Assembly (NCBI GenBank): GCA_965204155.1
Contig: OZ241971.1
Coordinates: 2,108,001 to 2,172,000 of the forward strand
Source of the DNA: UBA6522 sp965204155
GTDB lineage: Bacteria > Pseudomonadota > Gammaproteobacteria > Steroidobacterales > Rariloculaceae
Length of the DNA stretch: 64,000 bases
Direction: 5' to 3'
Both the position numbers and the translations under genes were made by a program. Below the pieces are notes generated by a model that worked only from the letters and a program-made list of their open reading frames with translations, was not told where the DNA came from and ran no database searches. Positions 33,765 to 42,406 of this stretch are shown piece after piece (positions within the stretch are counted from its first letter, which is position 1; each line of letters opens with the position of its first letter).

Positions 33765-34448
33765 ATGGGACAGAAAGTACATCCGATCGGTATTCGTCTG
33801 GGCATCACCTCGGAGTGGGCGTCGAAGTGGTTCGCCGATTCGCAGACCTTCCCGGAGTATGTGCAGCAGGATCACCAGGTCCGCGAATTTCTCAAGCGCA
33901 AGCTCAAGGATGCATCGGTGAGCCGGATTCACATCGAACGGCCGGCAAAGCGGGCGAACATCACCATCCACACGGCGCGGCCGGGCATCGTGATCGGCAA
34001 GAAGGGCGAGGATATCGAACGGCTGCGCGTGCAGGTGGCGGAGTTGCTGGGCATGGCGTTGCACGATGTGCGCCTGAACATCGCCGAAATCCGCAAGCCG
34101 GAGATGGATGCCCAGCTGGTCGCCGAAGGTGTGGCGCAGCAGCTCGAACGGCGGGTCCAGTTTCGCCGCGCCATGCGGCGTGCCGTGACCAACACCATGC
34201 GCATCGGCGCCGAGGGCATCAAGGTGAAGGTGTCCGGGCGGCTCAACGGCGCGGAAATCGCGCGCTCGGAATGGTATCGCGAGGGCCGCGTGCCGCTGCA
34301 CACCTTCCGCGCCGACATCGACTACGGACTTGCCGAGGCGAGGACGACCTATGGCGTGATCGGCGTGAAGGTCTGGGTGTTCCGCGGCGAGGTATTCGAG
34401 TCCGGCGACGGGGGCGGAGACGGGAAGGACTCCCGATCCAGGCCGTAA
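33765..34448 (+). CDS. rpsC: 30S ribosomal protein S3
   Basis: The 227-residue protein has a KH domain (GIVIGKKGEDIERLR) and the mRNA-entry helicase surface. It ends in a short Gly/Asp/Ser-rich tail. The 40-base gap to rplP is the widest between rplC and rplQ. Confidence 0.98.
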   Translation: MGQKVHPIGIRLGITSEWASKWFADSQTFPEYVQQDHQVREFLKRKLKDASVSRIHIERPAKRANITIHTARPGIVIGKKGEDIERLRVQVAELLGMALHDVRLNIAEIRKPEMDAQLVAEGVAQQLERRVQFRRAMRRAVTNTMRIGAEGIKVKVSGRLNGAEIARSEWYREGRVPLHTFRADIDYGLAEARTTYGVIGVKVWVFRGEVFESGDGGGDGKDSRSRP

Positions 34449-34488
34449 CGGTCGTCGAAGGCACTGACGAAACTGGCAGAGACGCGAC

Positions 34489-34902
34489 ATGCTGCAACCG
34501 AAACGCACAAAGTTCCGCAAGACGCACAAGGGCCGCAACCGCGGGCTGGCGCAGCGCGGCAATTCCGTCAGCTTCGGAGAATTCGGCCTGAAGGCCATGG
34601 GCCGGGGCCGCATCACCTCCAGGCAGATCGAGGCGGCGCGCCGGGCGATGACCCGGCACGTCAAGCGGGGCGGCAAGATCTGGATCCGGATCTTTCCGGA
34701 CAAGCCGATCACAAAGAAGCCGCTCGAAGTGCGTCAGGGCAAGGGCAAGGGCAACGTGGAGTACTGGGTGGCACTGGTTCAGCCGGGCCGCGTGTTGTAC
34801 GAGATGTCCGGCGTTTCCGAGGAAATCGCCAGGGGCGCGTTCCGGCGGGCGGCGGCAAAACTGCCCGTGGCCACGCGGTTCGTGAGCCGGCAGTCGCTGT
34901 AG
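34489..34902 (+). CDS. rplP: 50S ribosomal protein L16
   Basis: The 137-residue protein is placed near the A-site tRNA elbow. MLQPKRTKFRKTHKGRN and the conserved MGRGRITSRQIEAARRA block are present; the latter includes the Arg hydroxylated by YcfD in E. coli. Confidence 0.98.
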   Translation: MLQPKRTKFRKTHKGRNRGLAQRGNSVSFGEFGLKAMGRGRITSRQIEAARRAMTRHVKRGGKIWIRIFPDKPITKKPLEVRQGKGKGNVEYWVALVQPGRVLYEMSGVSEEIARGAFRRAAAKLPVATRFVSRQSL

Positions 34903-34909
34903 GACGGAT

Positions 34910-35113
34910 ATGAAGGCTAGCGCGTTGAGGGCCATGTCGCCCGACGAACTGATGGAAGAGCTGGTTCGGCTTCGGCGGGAACAGTTCGACCTGCGTATGC
35001 AGGCTGCCACCGGACAGGGCGCACGCTCGCACCAGAAGGGCCTCGTGCGCAGGGATATCGCTCGGGTGAAGACGGTTCTTCGCGAGCTTGAGAACGCGGA
35101 GCGCGCATCATGA
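34910..35113 (+). CDS. rpmC: 50S ribosomal protein L29
   Basis: This 67-residue two-helix protein lies near the tunnel exit. EELVRLRREQFDLRMQAATG and ARVKTVLRE are standard. The stop overlaps the rpsQ start (ATGA). Confidence 0.97.
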   Translation: MKASALRAMSPDELMEELVRLRREQFDLRMQAATGQGARSHQKGLVRRDIARVKTVLRELENAERAS

Positions 35114-35523
35114 CCGGGAACGAAGTGAACGAGACTGCGGTGGAAACCGAAGCAGAGCAGACGGCCGAGGCGACGGCGGAGCAGGCGGCTGAGCCCGTGG
35201 CCGAGGCGACTGCAGAGGAAACGGCAGAGGAAACGGCTGTGCAGGCGCCCGAGCCGACGGCCGTGCAGAAGACCGAACGCAGGGTCTTCGGGCGCGTGGT
35301 GAGCAACGGAGCGGACAAGACGGTTTCGGTGTCCGTCGAGCGGGTCGTCAAGCACCCGGTCTACGGCAAGTACATCCGGCGGACCACCAAGGTGATGGCG
35401 CACGACGAGGACAATGCTTGCCGGATCGGCGATCGTGTCGCGATCGCGGAGTGCCGGCCGGTGTCGAAGCGCAAGTCCTGGCGGGTAGTGGAAGTGTTCG
35501 GCAGTAACGGAGCACAGCAATGA
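35110..35523 (+). CDS. rpsQ: 30S ribosomal protein S17 with a 53-residue acidic N-terminal extension
   Basis: S17 is normally about 84-88 residues; this frame encodes 137. The S17 core starts near Lys54 (KTERRVFGRVVSNGADKTVS). Residues 1-53 are low complexity: by count 14 Glu, 14 Ala and 9 Thr, with no Lys or Arg. The start ATG overlaps the rpmC stop, the normal coupling position, and no good ribosome-binding site precedes the in-frame GTG at codon 52. The extension is therefore probably translated. It would place an acidic tail on a protein that binds 16S rRNA. Confidence 0.93.
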   Translation: MTGNEVNETAVETEAEQTAEATAEQAAEPVAEATAEETAEETAVQAPEPTAVQKTERRVFGRVVSNGADKTVSVSVERVVKHPVYGKYIRRTTKVMAHDEDNACRIGDRVAIAECRPVSKRKSWRVVEVFGSNGAQQ

Positions 35524-35888
35524 TCCAGGCACAGACCATCCTGTCGGCGGCGGACAACAGCGGCGCGCGCCGCATGATGTGCATCAAGGTGCTCGGCGGG
35601 TCCAGGCGCCGCTACGCGCGGATCGGCGACATCATCAAGGTCACCATCAAGGACGCGATTCCCAGAGGCAGGGTCAGGAAGGGCGAGATGTACAGCGCCG
35701 TCGTTGTTCGCACCAGCCACGGCGTACGCCGTGCGGACGGTTCGGCCATTCGTTTCGACTCCAATGCCGCCGTGTTGCTCAACGCCCGGCACGAACCCAT
35801 CGGCACGCGGATTTTCGGACCGGTCACGAGGGAACTGAGAACCAGCAGGTTCATGAAGATCATTTCCCTGGCCCCGGAAGTGCTCTGA
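35520..35888 (+). CDS. rplN: 50S ribosomal protein L14
   Basis: The 122-residue protein is standard (MIQAQTILSAADNSGARRMM) and forms an intersubunit bridge. The start overlaps the rpsQ stop by 4 bases. Confidence 0.98.
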   Translation: MIQAQTILSAADNSGARRMMCIKVLGGSRRRYARIGDIIKVTIKDAIPRGRVRKGEMYSAVVVRTSHGVRRADGSAIRFDSNAAVLLNARHEPIGTRIFGPVTRELRTSRFMKIISLAPEVL

Positions 35889-35902
35889 GGCGGACGAAAG
35901 TC

Positions 35903-36223
35903 ATGGCTGCAAGGATCAGACAGGGCGATGAGGTCATCGTGATCGCCGGCAAGGACAAGGGTCGGCGGGGCCGCGTGGCGCGCGTCTTTGGCGACGGCCG
36001 GGTGGTGGTCGAAAACATCAACATCGCGCGCAAGCACCAGAAACCGAATCCGAACGCCGGCGTGGCGGGCGGCATCATCGAAAAGGAGATGCCGCTGAGC
36101 ATATCCAACGTGATGGTATTCAACCCCGTCACCCAGCGTGGCGACCGGGTGGGGTTCCGCAAGCTGGCGGACGGCCGCAAGGTGCGTTACCTGAAGTCGA
36201 ACGACGAAGTCCTGGACGCCTGA
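35903..36223 (+). CDS. rplX: 50S ribosomal protein L24
   Basis: The 106-residue KOW protein (IRQGDEVIVIAGKDKGRRGRV) initiates 50S assembly. ATG 35903 is the family start; the longer frame upstream is antisense-free but out of frame with rplN. The rplE start is one base after the stop, so the S8-binding site found between these genes in E. coli has no space outside coding sequence. Confidence 0.98.
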   Translation: MAARIRQGDEVIVIAGKDKGRRGRVARVFGDGRVVVENINIARKHQKPNPNAGVAGGIIEKEMPLSISNVMVFNPVTQRGDRVGFRKLADGRKVRYLKSNDEVLDA

Positions 36224-36224
36224 C

Positions 36225-36764
36225 ATGACACGACTGCAGGAAATTTACCGGAACGAGGCTGCGCCCAAGCTGATGAAGCAACTTGGGATCGGCAATCCCA
36301 TGGCCGTTCCCAGGTTCTCCAAGATCACGCTGAACATGGGCGTGGGCGAAGCGGTGGCCGACAAGAAGGTGCTGGACTACGCGGTCGCAGACCTGAAGAA
36401 GATCGCCGGTCAGCAGCCGGTCATCTGCAAGGCGCGGGTTTCGGTCGCCACCTTCAAGATCCGGACCGGGTTCCCTGTGGGCTGCAAGGTCACGCTGCGC
36501 CGGGAACGCATGTGGGAGTTCCTGGATCGGCTGATCAATATCGCGATTCCACGGGTCCGCGACTTCCGCGGCCTGAGCGCAAGGTCGTTCGACGGCCGCG
36601 GCAACTACAGCATGGGCGTCAGGGAACAGATCATCTTTCCCGAAATCGACTACGACCAGGTGGACGCGATTCGCGGCCTGGACATCTGTATCACCACCAC
36701 GGCAAGAAACGACACAGAGGGCAGGGCGCTGCTGGAATCGCTCAACTTCCCCCTGCGCGCATGA
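36225..36764 (+). CDS. rplE: 50S ribosomal protein L5
   Basis: The 179-residue 5S-rRNA-binding protein is standard (KITLNMGVGEAVADKKVLD, then RDFRGLSARSFDGRGNY). Confidence 0.98.
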   Translation: MTRLQEIYRNEAAPKLMKQLGIGNPMAVPRFSKITLNMGVGEAVADKKVLDYAVADLKKIAGQQPVICKARVSVATFKIRTGFPVGCKVTLRRERMWEFLDRLINIAIPRVRDFRGLSARSFDGRGNYSMGVREQIIFPEIDYDQVDAIRGLDICITTTARNDTEGRALLESLNFPLRA

Positions 36765-36775
36765 GAGGACCGGCC

Positions 36776-37081
36776 ATGGCGAAGAAATCAATGATCATGA
36801 GAGAGCGCAAACGCGTGGCGACCGTGAAGCGGTATGCTGCCAGGCGCGCCGAATACAAGCGCATCATCCGCGATCCCAATTCCACCGACGACGAGCGCGA
36901 ACAGGCGCAGCTGAGGCTCCAGGCCCTGCCCCGTAACGCCAGTCCCGTGCGGCTGCGCAATCGCTGCGCGGTATCCGGCCGTCCGAAGGGCTTCTACCGC
37001 AAGTTCGGCCTGGGCAGGAACATGCTGCGCGAGGCTGCCATGCGGGGCGAGATTCCGGGCCTCTACAAGGCAAGCTGGTAG
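36776..37081 (+). CDS. rpsN: 30S ribosomal protein S14 (zinc-independent type)
   Basis: This 101-residue protein is the long form without the CxxC zinc ribbon, ending in GLGRNMLREAAMRGEIPGL. ATG 36776 begins MAKKSMIMRERKR. Confidence 0.98.
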   Translation: MAKKSMIMRERKRVATVKRYAARRAEYKRIIRDPNSTDDEREQAQLRLQALPRNASPVRLRNRCAVSGRPKGFYRKFGLGRNMLREAAMRGEIPGLYKASW

Positions 37082-37097
37082 TTGTGGAGGCGACCCG

Positions 37098-37493
37098 ATG
37101 AGTATGACGGACCCCATTGCCGACATGTTGACCCGGATCAGGAACGGGCAGAAGGCCAGGATGCACACGGTGTCCATGCCCGCATCGAAGATGAAGCTCG
37201 CGGTTGCCAACGTGCTGGTCCGGGAAGGCTATCTGGACGATGTGACCGTCGAAGAAGACGGTGTCAAACGCAGCATGACAGTCACGCTCAGGTACCACGA
37301 GGGCGAGCCGGTCATCGAGCATGTTGCAAGGGCGAGCCGTCCCGGTTTGCGCCTCTATGCGGGCGTCGAGGAGATTCCCCGGGTCCAGGGGGGGCTCGGA
37401 TTGGCGGTGGTTTCCACTTCGAGGGGCGTGATGAGCGATCGGCAGGCCCGCGATCAGGGTCACGGCGGCGAGGTGATCTGCCTGGTGTCCTAG
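37098..37493 (+). CDS. rpsH: 30S ribosomal protein S8
   Basis: This 131-residue protein binds the central domain of 16S rRNA; it opens MSMTDPIADMLTRIRNGQKA. It carries the usual TSRGVMSDRQAR C-terminal loop. In E. coli it represses the spc genes. Confidence 0.98.
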   Translation: MSMTDPIADMLTRIRNGQKARMHTVSMPASKMKLAVANVLVREGYLDDVTVEEDGVKRSMTVTLRYHEGEPVIEHVARASRPGLRLYAGVEEIPRVQGGLGLAVVSTSRGVMSDRQARDQGHGGEVICLVS

Positions 37494-37512
37494 GCGGCGC
37501 GAGGAAACGGCC

Positions 37513-38046
37513 ATGTCCAGAATTGCAAAGAATCCGGTTGCCATCGGCAGCGGTGTGGAAGCCGATCTCAAGGGGAACTCCCTGACCGTCAAGGGGCCCA
37601 AGGGGAGTCTGACGCTGGAATGCCATACGGAGGTCCAGGTGGACAAGGTCGACGGCGAACTGCGCATATCGCCCCGGTCCGGAAGCCGGTTTGCCAGGGC
37701 CATGGCGGGCACCACCCGTTCGCTCATCAACAACATGGTGACCGGGGTCACCGCGGGATTCGAGCGCAAGCTCAGGCTGGTGGGCGTCGGATACCGGGCG
37801 AAGGCGCAGGGACGGCAACTGGACATGACCCTGGGATTCTCCCACCCCATCAATTACCGCGTTCCGGAGGACGTGACCATACAGACCCCGAGCCAGACCG
37901 AGATTGTGGTGCAGGGCATCGACCGGCAGCGTGTCGGTCAGGTGGCGGCCGAACTGCGCCGCTTCCGGCCCCCGGAGCCCTACAAGGGCAAGGGCGTGCG
38001 CTATGCGGACGAGCGGGTCGTTCTGAAGGAAGCGAAGAAGAAGTAG
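37513..38046 (+). CDS. rplF: 50S ribosomal protein L6
   Basis: The 177-residue protein has two L6 domains, with the C-terminal PEPYKGKGVRYADERV motif. It lies near the factor-binding site. Confidence 0.98.
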   Translation: MSRIAKNPVAIGSGVEADLKGNSLTVKGPKGSLTLECHTEVQVDKVDGELRISPRSGSRFARAMAGTTRSLINNMVTGVTAGFERKLRLVGVGYRAKAQGRQLDMTLGFSHPINYRVPEDVTIQTPSQTEIVVQGIDRQRVGQVAAELRRFRPPEPYKGKGVRYADERVVLKEAKKK

Positions 38047-38052
38047 CACCCT

Positions 38053-38406
38053 ATGGACAAGAAGCAACGCAGGCAGCGACGGGCGCGGCGCGCGAGAGCC
38101 AGGATCAGGCGGCTTGGCGTCACGCGGCTGTGCGTGCACCGGACGCCGCGGCACATGTATGCCCAGGTCATCGCGCCGCAAGACAACCGTGTCATCGCCA
38201 GCGTGTCCACGCTCAGCCCGGAATTGCGGAGCACGCTTGCGGGTACGGGCAACAGGGAAGCGGCCGCGGCCGTGGGCCGGTTGATCGCCGAGCGCGCCAC
38301 CGCGCAGGGCGTCGACCGGGTCGCCTTCGACCGCTCCGGATTCAGATATCACGGCCGGGTCAAGGCGCTGGCGGATGCCGCCCGCGAAGGGGGGTTGAGC
38401 TTTTGA
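38053..38406 (+). CDS. rplR: 50S ribosomal protein L18
   Basis: The 117-residue 5S-rRNA-binding protein (RRARARIRRLGVTRLCVHRT, and FDRSGFRYHGRVKALADAAR at the C-terminus) is standard. Confidence 0.98.
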   Translation: MDKKQRRQRRARRARARIRRLGVTRLCVHRTPRHMYAQVIAPQDNRVIASVSTLSPELRSTLAGTGNREAAAAVGRLIAERATAQGVDRVAFDRSGFRYHGRVKALADAAREGGLSF

Positions 38407-38420
38407 ACGGTAAGCAACGA

Positions 38421-38909
38421 ATGGCAGGAACGGAAGAACTCCAGGAAAAACTCGTCGCCGTCAATCGCGTCGCCAAGGTCGTCAAGGGCGGGCGCCAGTT
38501 CGGGTTTACCGCCCTGACGGTGGTCGGCGACGGCAACGGCCGCGTGGGCTTCGGTTACGGCAAGGCGCGGGAACTGCCGCTGGCGATCCAGAAGTCGATG
38601 CAGGCGGCCCGCGGCAACCTTGCGCGGATCAACCTGCGCAACGAGACGCTGCAGTACGAACTTCGCGGCCGCCACGGCGCCACCCGGGTGTTCATGCAGC
38701 CGGCCTCCGAAGGCACGGGCATCATCGCCGGCGGCGCCATGCGCGCCGTCTTCGAATGCGCCGGGGTGCGCAATGTACTGGCCAAGAGCTACGGTTCGCG
38801 CAATCCCATCAACGTGGTACGGGCCACCGTGGACGCGCTGGTCGGGATGCGCTCGCCCGAGGAAATTGCCGCGAAGCGCGGCAAGACCGTGGCTGAAATC
38901 GCCGGATGA
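38421..38909 (+). CDS. rpsE: 30S ribosomal protein S5
   Basis: The 162-residue protein has the fidelity-related KVVKGGRQFGFTALTVVGD and GYGKARELPLAIQK. ATG 38421 is taken as start; an in-frame TTG at 38403 overlapping the rplR stop sits behind a GGGGGG tract and is a real alternative that would add six residues. Confidence 0.97.
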   Translation: MAGTEELQEKLVAVNRVAKVVKGGRQFGFTALTVVGDGNGRVGFGYGKARELPLAIQKSMQAARGNLARINLRNETLQYELRGRHGATRVFMQPASEGTGIIAGGAMRAVFECAGVRNVLAKSYGSRNPINVVRATVDALVGMRSPEEIAAKRGKTVAEIAG

Positions 38910-38917
38910 GATCGGGC

Positions 38918-39097
38918 ATGGCGAAGTTGAAAGTCAAGCTGATGAAGAGCAAGTACGGGCGCAAACCCGGTCACGCCGAGTGCGTTGCGGGGCTGGGGCT
39001 GAGACGCCGCGAGCAAACCGTGGTGGTCGCCGATACGCCGGAGAACCGCGGCATGATCAACAAGGTGTCGTACCTGTTGAAGGTGGAGGAGGTCTGA
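38918..39097 (+). CDS. rpmD: 50S ribosomal protein L30
   Basis: The 59-residue form starting at ATG 38918 (MAKLKVKLMKSKYG) matches the family length; a 63-residue form starting earlier overlaps the rpsE stop. Its stop is one base before rplO. Confidence 0.96.
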   Translation: MAKLKVKLMKSKYGRKPGHAECVAGLGLRRREQTVVVADTPENRGMINKVSYLLKVEEV

Positions 39098-39098
39098 G

Positions 39099-39533
39099 AT
39101 GCGGCTGAATTCCCTCAAGCCCCCTGCCGGGTCGCGCAAGACGCGCAAGCGCGTCGGCCGCGGTATCGCCGCCGGTCAGGGCAAGACAGCCGGCCGTGGC
39201 GACAAGGGCCAGCGGTCCCGCTCGGGCGGCTACAGCAAGGTCGGCTTCGAGGGCGGGCAGATGCCCCTGCAGCGGCGCCTGCCGAAAGTGGGCTTCAGCT
39301 CCCGCAAGGCACGGTATGTCGCCGAAGTCAGGCTGCACGAACTGGCCCGGGTCGCGGATGAGACCGTGGATCTGGCGGCGCTGAAGGCGGCGGGGCTGGT
39401 GCCGAAGTCCACGCGCCGCGCCAAGGTATTCCTGTCCGGCACGATCGACCGGGCGGTCAAAGTGGTCGGGCTCGGCGTCTCCCGCGGGGCGCGCGAGGCC
39501 ATCGAGGCCGCCGGCGGCAGCGTGGAGTCCTGA
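39099..39533 (+). CDS. rplO: 50S ribosomal protein L15
   Basis: The 144-residue protein starts MRLNSLKPPAGSRKTRKRVG with the Gly-rich SGGYSKVGFEGGQMPL loop. It ends 2 bases before secY. Confidence 0.98.
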   Translation: MRLNSLKPPAGSRKTRKRVGRGIAAGQGKTAGRGDKGQRSRSGGYSKVGFEGGQMPLQRRLPKVGFSSRKARYVAEVRLHELARVADETVDLAALKAAGLVPKSTRRAKVFLSGTIDRAVKVVGLGVSRGAREAIEAAGGSVES

Positions 39534-39535
39534 CC

Positions 39536-40867
39536 ATGGCCAGAGCGGGCGCGGCAAATCCTGCATCGGTGCTCGGCGCGGCCGGGCGCTTCACCGAGGT
39601 ACGCCAGCGATTGTTCTTCCTGGTGGGCGCGCTTGTGGTCTACCGTATCGGCACCTTCATCCCGGTACCCGGCATCGATCCGTTCGCGCTGGGGCAGTTC
39701 TTCGAGCAGCAGTCCGGAACGATCCTGAGCATGTTCAACATGTTCTCGGGGGGCGCGCTGGAACGGATGTCGATTTTCGCCCTGGGCATCATGCCGTACA
39801 TTTCCGCCTCGATCATCATGCAGCTTGCCGTGCACGTGGTTCCAACACTGGGTCAACTGCGCAAGGAAGGCGAAGCGGGCCGGCGCAAGATTACACAGTA
39901 CACGCGTTACGGCACCGTGCTGTTGTGTTCGTTCCAGTCCGTCGCGGCCACCAGTGCTCTGCAGAACCAGGGCGTCGTGGTCAGTCCCGGTATCGGATTC
40001 GTGTTCAGCGCGTCGGCCACGCTGGTCACGGGCACCGTGTTCCTCATGTGGCTGGGCGAGCAGATCACCGAGCGGGGCATCGGCAACGGCATCTCCATGA
40101 TCATTCTCGCCAGTATCGTATCCGGGCTCCCGGCAGCCATCGGCGGCACGCTGGAACTGGTCAATACCGGCGGCATGAATCCGGCCCTGCCCTTTGTCCT
40201 GGGCCTGTTGCTGCTGGCCGTCACCGGCTTCGTCGTCTTCATGGAGCGCGCCCAGCGGCGCATCACCGTCAATTACGCCAAGCGGCAGCAGGGCCGCAGG
40301 CTGTACGCGGGACAGACCTCGCACCTGCCCTTCAAGATCAACATGTCCGGCGTCATCCCGCCGATCTTCGCGTCCAGCCTGATCCTGTTCCCGGCGACGA
40401 TCGCCACGTGGTTCGGCACCGGACAGGCGGTTTCATGGCTGCAGCGCCTGGCGGCCAGCCTGGCGCCCGGTCAGCCCATCTACATCCTGCTCTACGCGGG
40501 GCTGATCATCTTCTTCTGTTTTTTCTATACCTCGCTGGTATTCAATTCCCGGGATACGGCGGACAATCTCAAGCGCTCCGGCGCGTTCATCCCCGGGATC
40601 CGTCCGGGACGGCAGACCGCAGATTACATCGACAAGGTGCTGACCCGGCTGACGTTCTGGGGCGCCATGTACATCACCGGCGTCTGCCTCATGCCCGAGT
40701 TCATGATCTACCAGTTCAACGTGCCGTTCTATTTCGGCGGCACCTCGCTGCTGATCATCGTGGTGGTGACCATGGACTTCATGTCCCAATTGCAGGCGCA
40801 CATGATGAGCCATCAATACGAGGGACTGCTGAGGAAGGCCAATCTTCGCAGCGTCGGCCGCCGGTAG
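39536..40867 (+). CDS. secY: Preprotein translocase subunit SecY
   Basis: The 443-residue channel protein has ten membrane helices. It opens with RQRLFFLVGALVVYRIGTFIPVPGIDP, with the pore-ring MSIFALGIMPYISASIIMQL and the cytosolic FNSRDTADNLKRSGAFIPGIRPG loop that docks ribosome and SecA. It pairs with SecE encoded at 13824. Confidence 0.98.
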   Translation: MARAGAANPASVLGAAGRFTEVRQRLFFLVGALVVYRIGTFIPVPGIDPFALGQFFEQQSGTILSMFNMFSGGALERMSIFALGIMPYISASIIMQLAVHVVPTLGQLRKEGEAGRRKITQYTRYGTVLLCSFQSVAATSALQNQGVVVSPGIGFVFSASATLVTGTVFLMWLGEQITERGIGNGISMIILASIVSGLPAAIGGTLELVNTGGMNPALPFVLGLLLLAVTGFVVFMERAQRRITVNYAKRQQGRRLYAGQTSHLPFKINMSGVIPPIFASSLILFPATIATWFGTGQAVSWLQRLAASLAPGQPIYILLYAGLIIFFCFFYTSLVFNSRDTADNLKRSGAFIPGIRPGRQTADYIDKVLTRLTFWGAMYITGVCLMPEFMIYQFNVPFYFGGTSLLIIVVVTMDFMSQLQAHMMSHQYEGLLRKANLRSVGRR

Positions 40868-40885
40868 GTCTTCGGGGAGGCGAAC

Positions 40886-40999
40886 ATGAAAGTCAGGGCA
40901 TCGGTCAAGCGAATGTGCAGGAACTGCAAGATTGTTCGCCGCAAGGGTGTGGTCCGGGTGATCTGCAAGGATCCGCGCCACAAGCAGAGACAAGGATAG
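40886..40999 (+). CDS. rpmJ: 50S ribosomal protein L36
   Basis: This 37-residue protein starts at ATG 40886 and runs MKVRASVKRMCRNCKIVRRK, ending DPRHKQRQG. The CxxC and later Cys/His ligands of the zinc-binding type are present. GGGGAGG lies upstream. It sits in the secY-rpmJ-rpsM position. Confidence 0.97.
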   Translation: MKVRASVKRMCRNCKIVRRKGVVRVICKDPRHKQRQG

Positions 41000-41011
41000 G
41001 AGGGTAGCGAC

Positions 41012-41368
41012 TTGGCCCGTATTGCCGGAATCAATATTCCCGTACACAAGCACGTCGGCATTGCGTTGACGCACATCTACGGCATCGGCCGCAGCAGCGC
41101 CAAGATCGCCTGCCGGGTGGCCGGGGTCGACCCCGCCACGCCGGTGCGAAACCTGAGCGAACCGGAGGTAGCCAAGCTTCGCGAAGTTGTCAGCCGATTC
41201 ACCGTCGAAGGCGATCTGCGCCGCGAAACCGCCATGAACATCAAGCGGCTGATGGACCTGGGCTGCTACCGCGGAATCCGCCATCGCCGCGGGCTGCCCA
41301 CGAACGGTCAGCGCACGAGAACCAACGCCCGCACCCGCAAGGGACCGCGGCGGCCCATCAGGAAGTAA
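41012..41368 (+). CDS. rpsM: 30S ribosomal protein S13
   Basis: The 118-residue protein starts at TTG (41012), behind AGGAGGGT, and reads MARIAGINIPVHKHVGIALT when initiated. Both ends are typical. The 12-base gap from rpmJ leaves no room for the S4-binding pseudoknot leader found before rpsM in E. coli. Confidence 0.98.
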   Translation: MARIAGINIPVHKHVGIALTHIYGIGRSSAKIACRVAGVDPATPVRNLSEPEVAKLREVVSRFTVEGDLRRETAMNIKRLMDLGCYRGIRHRRGLPTNGQRTRTNARTRKGPRRPIRK

Positions 41369-41374
41369 CCGACT

Positions 41375-41761
41375 ATGGCCAAACCGACTCGAGGCAGGAA
41401 GAAAATCAAGCGCACGGTGCTGGATGCCGTGGCGCATGTGCATGCGTCCTTCAACAATACGATCATCACCATCACCGACCGCCAGGGCAACACGCTGGCG
41501 TGGGCAACGTCCGGCGGTTGCGGATTTCGGGGCTCGCGCAAGAGCACACCCTTTGCGGCCCAGGTTGCCGCGGAGAAGGTGGGCAACGTCGCCAAGGACT
41601 ACGGCGTCAAGAACCTGGAAGTCCGGGTCAAGGGACCGGGACCGGGGCGCGAGTCCTCCATCCGCGCGTTGAACGCTCTCGGATTCCGGGTCACCCAGAT
41701 CGAGGACGTCACACCCATACCTCACAATGGCTGCCGCCCCCCCAAGCGGCGCCGCGTCTGA
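41375..41761 (+). CDS. rpsK: 30S ribosomal protein S11
   Basis: The 128-residue platform protein has HVHASFNNTIITITDRQGNT and the C-terminal TPIPHNGCRPPKRRRV. Confidence 0.98.
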   Translation: MAKPTRGRKKIKRTVLDAVAHVHASFNNTIITITDRQGNTLAWATSGGCGFRGSRKSTPFAAQVAAEKVGNVAKDYGVKNLEVRVKGPGPGRESSIRALNALGFRVTQIEDVTPIPHNGCRPPKRRRV

Positions 41762-41773
41762 TCGGAAGCAATT

Positions 41774-42394
41774 ATGGCGAGATATCGAGGACCGACCTGT
41801 AAATTGGCCCGCCGGGAGGGCACCGACCTGTTCCTGAAGAGCGGAGTCAAACCCCTGGAGGCCAAGTGCAAGCTGGAAGTTCCGCCGGGTGGCCCCGGGC
41901 AACGCCGGCCGCGCTTCTCCGACTACGGTCTGCAGCTTCGCGAGAAGCAGAAGCTGCGGCGCATGTACGGCATTCTGGAACGCCAGTTCCGCAACTACTA
42001 CAAGCGTGCGGCGCGCGGCAAGGGTTCCACCGGCGAAAACCTGCTGCGCATGCTGGAAGGCCGCCTGGACAACGTGGTCTATCGCATGGGATTCGCCTCC
42101 ACCCGGGCCGAGGCGCGCCAGTTGGTGAGCCACAAGGGCATCGTGGTCAACGAGCGGATCGTCAACATCCCCTCGTACCAGGTCAAGGCGGGGGACACGG
42201 TCGCGGTGCGGCAGCGGGCCAGGGCGCAGATGCGCATCAAGGCTGCCCTGGACATCGCCACCCAGGTCGGGATACCCGAGTGGGTGGAAGTGGACGAAAA
42301 GAAGATGGAGGGGGTGCTCAAGGCGCTGCCGGAGCGGGACGAGATCCTCCCCGACATCAACGAGAATCTGGTCGTCGAGTTGTATTCCAAGTAA
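41774..42394 (+). CDS. rpsD: 30S ribosomal protein S4
   Basis: The 206-residue assembly protein has an S4 domain (RLDNVVYRMGFASTRAEARQ). The N-terminus lacks a zinc-ribbon four-Cys set. In E. coli it is the alpha-operon repressor. Confidence 0.98.
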   Translation: MARYRGPTCKLARREGTDLFLKSGVKPLEAKCKLEVPPGGPGQRRPRFSDYGLQLREKQKLRRMYGILERQFRNYYKRAARGKGSTGENLLRMLEGRLDNVVYRMGFASTRAEARQLVSHKGIVVNERIVNIPSYQVKAGDTVAVRQRARAQMRIKAALDIATQVGIPEWVEVDEKKMEGVLKALPERDEILPDINENLVVELYSK

Positions 42395-42406
42395 GAGGAA
42401 AACCAG

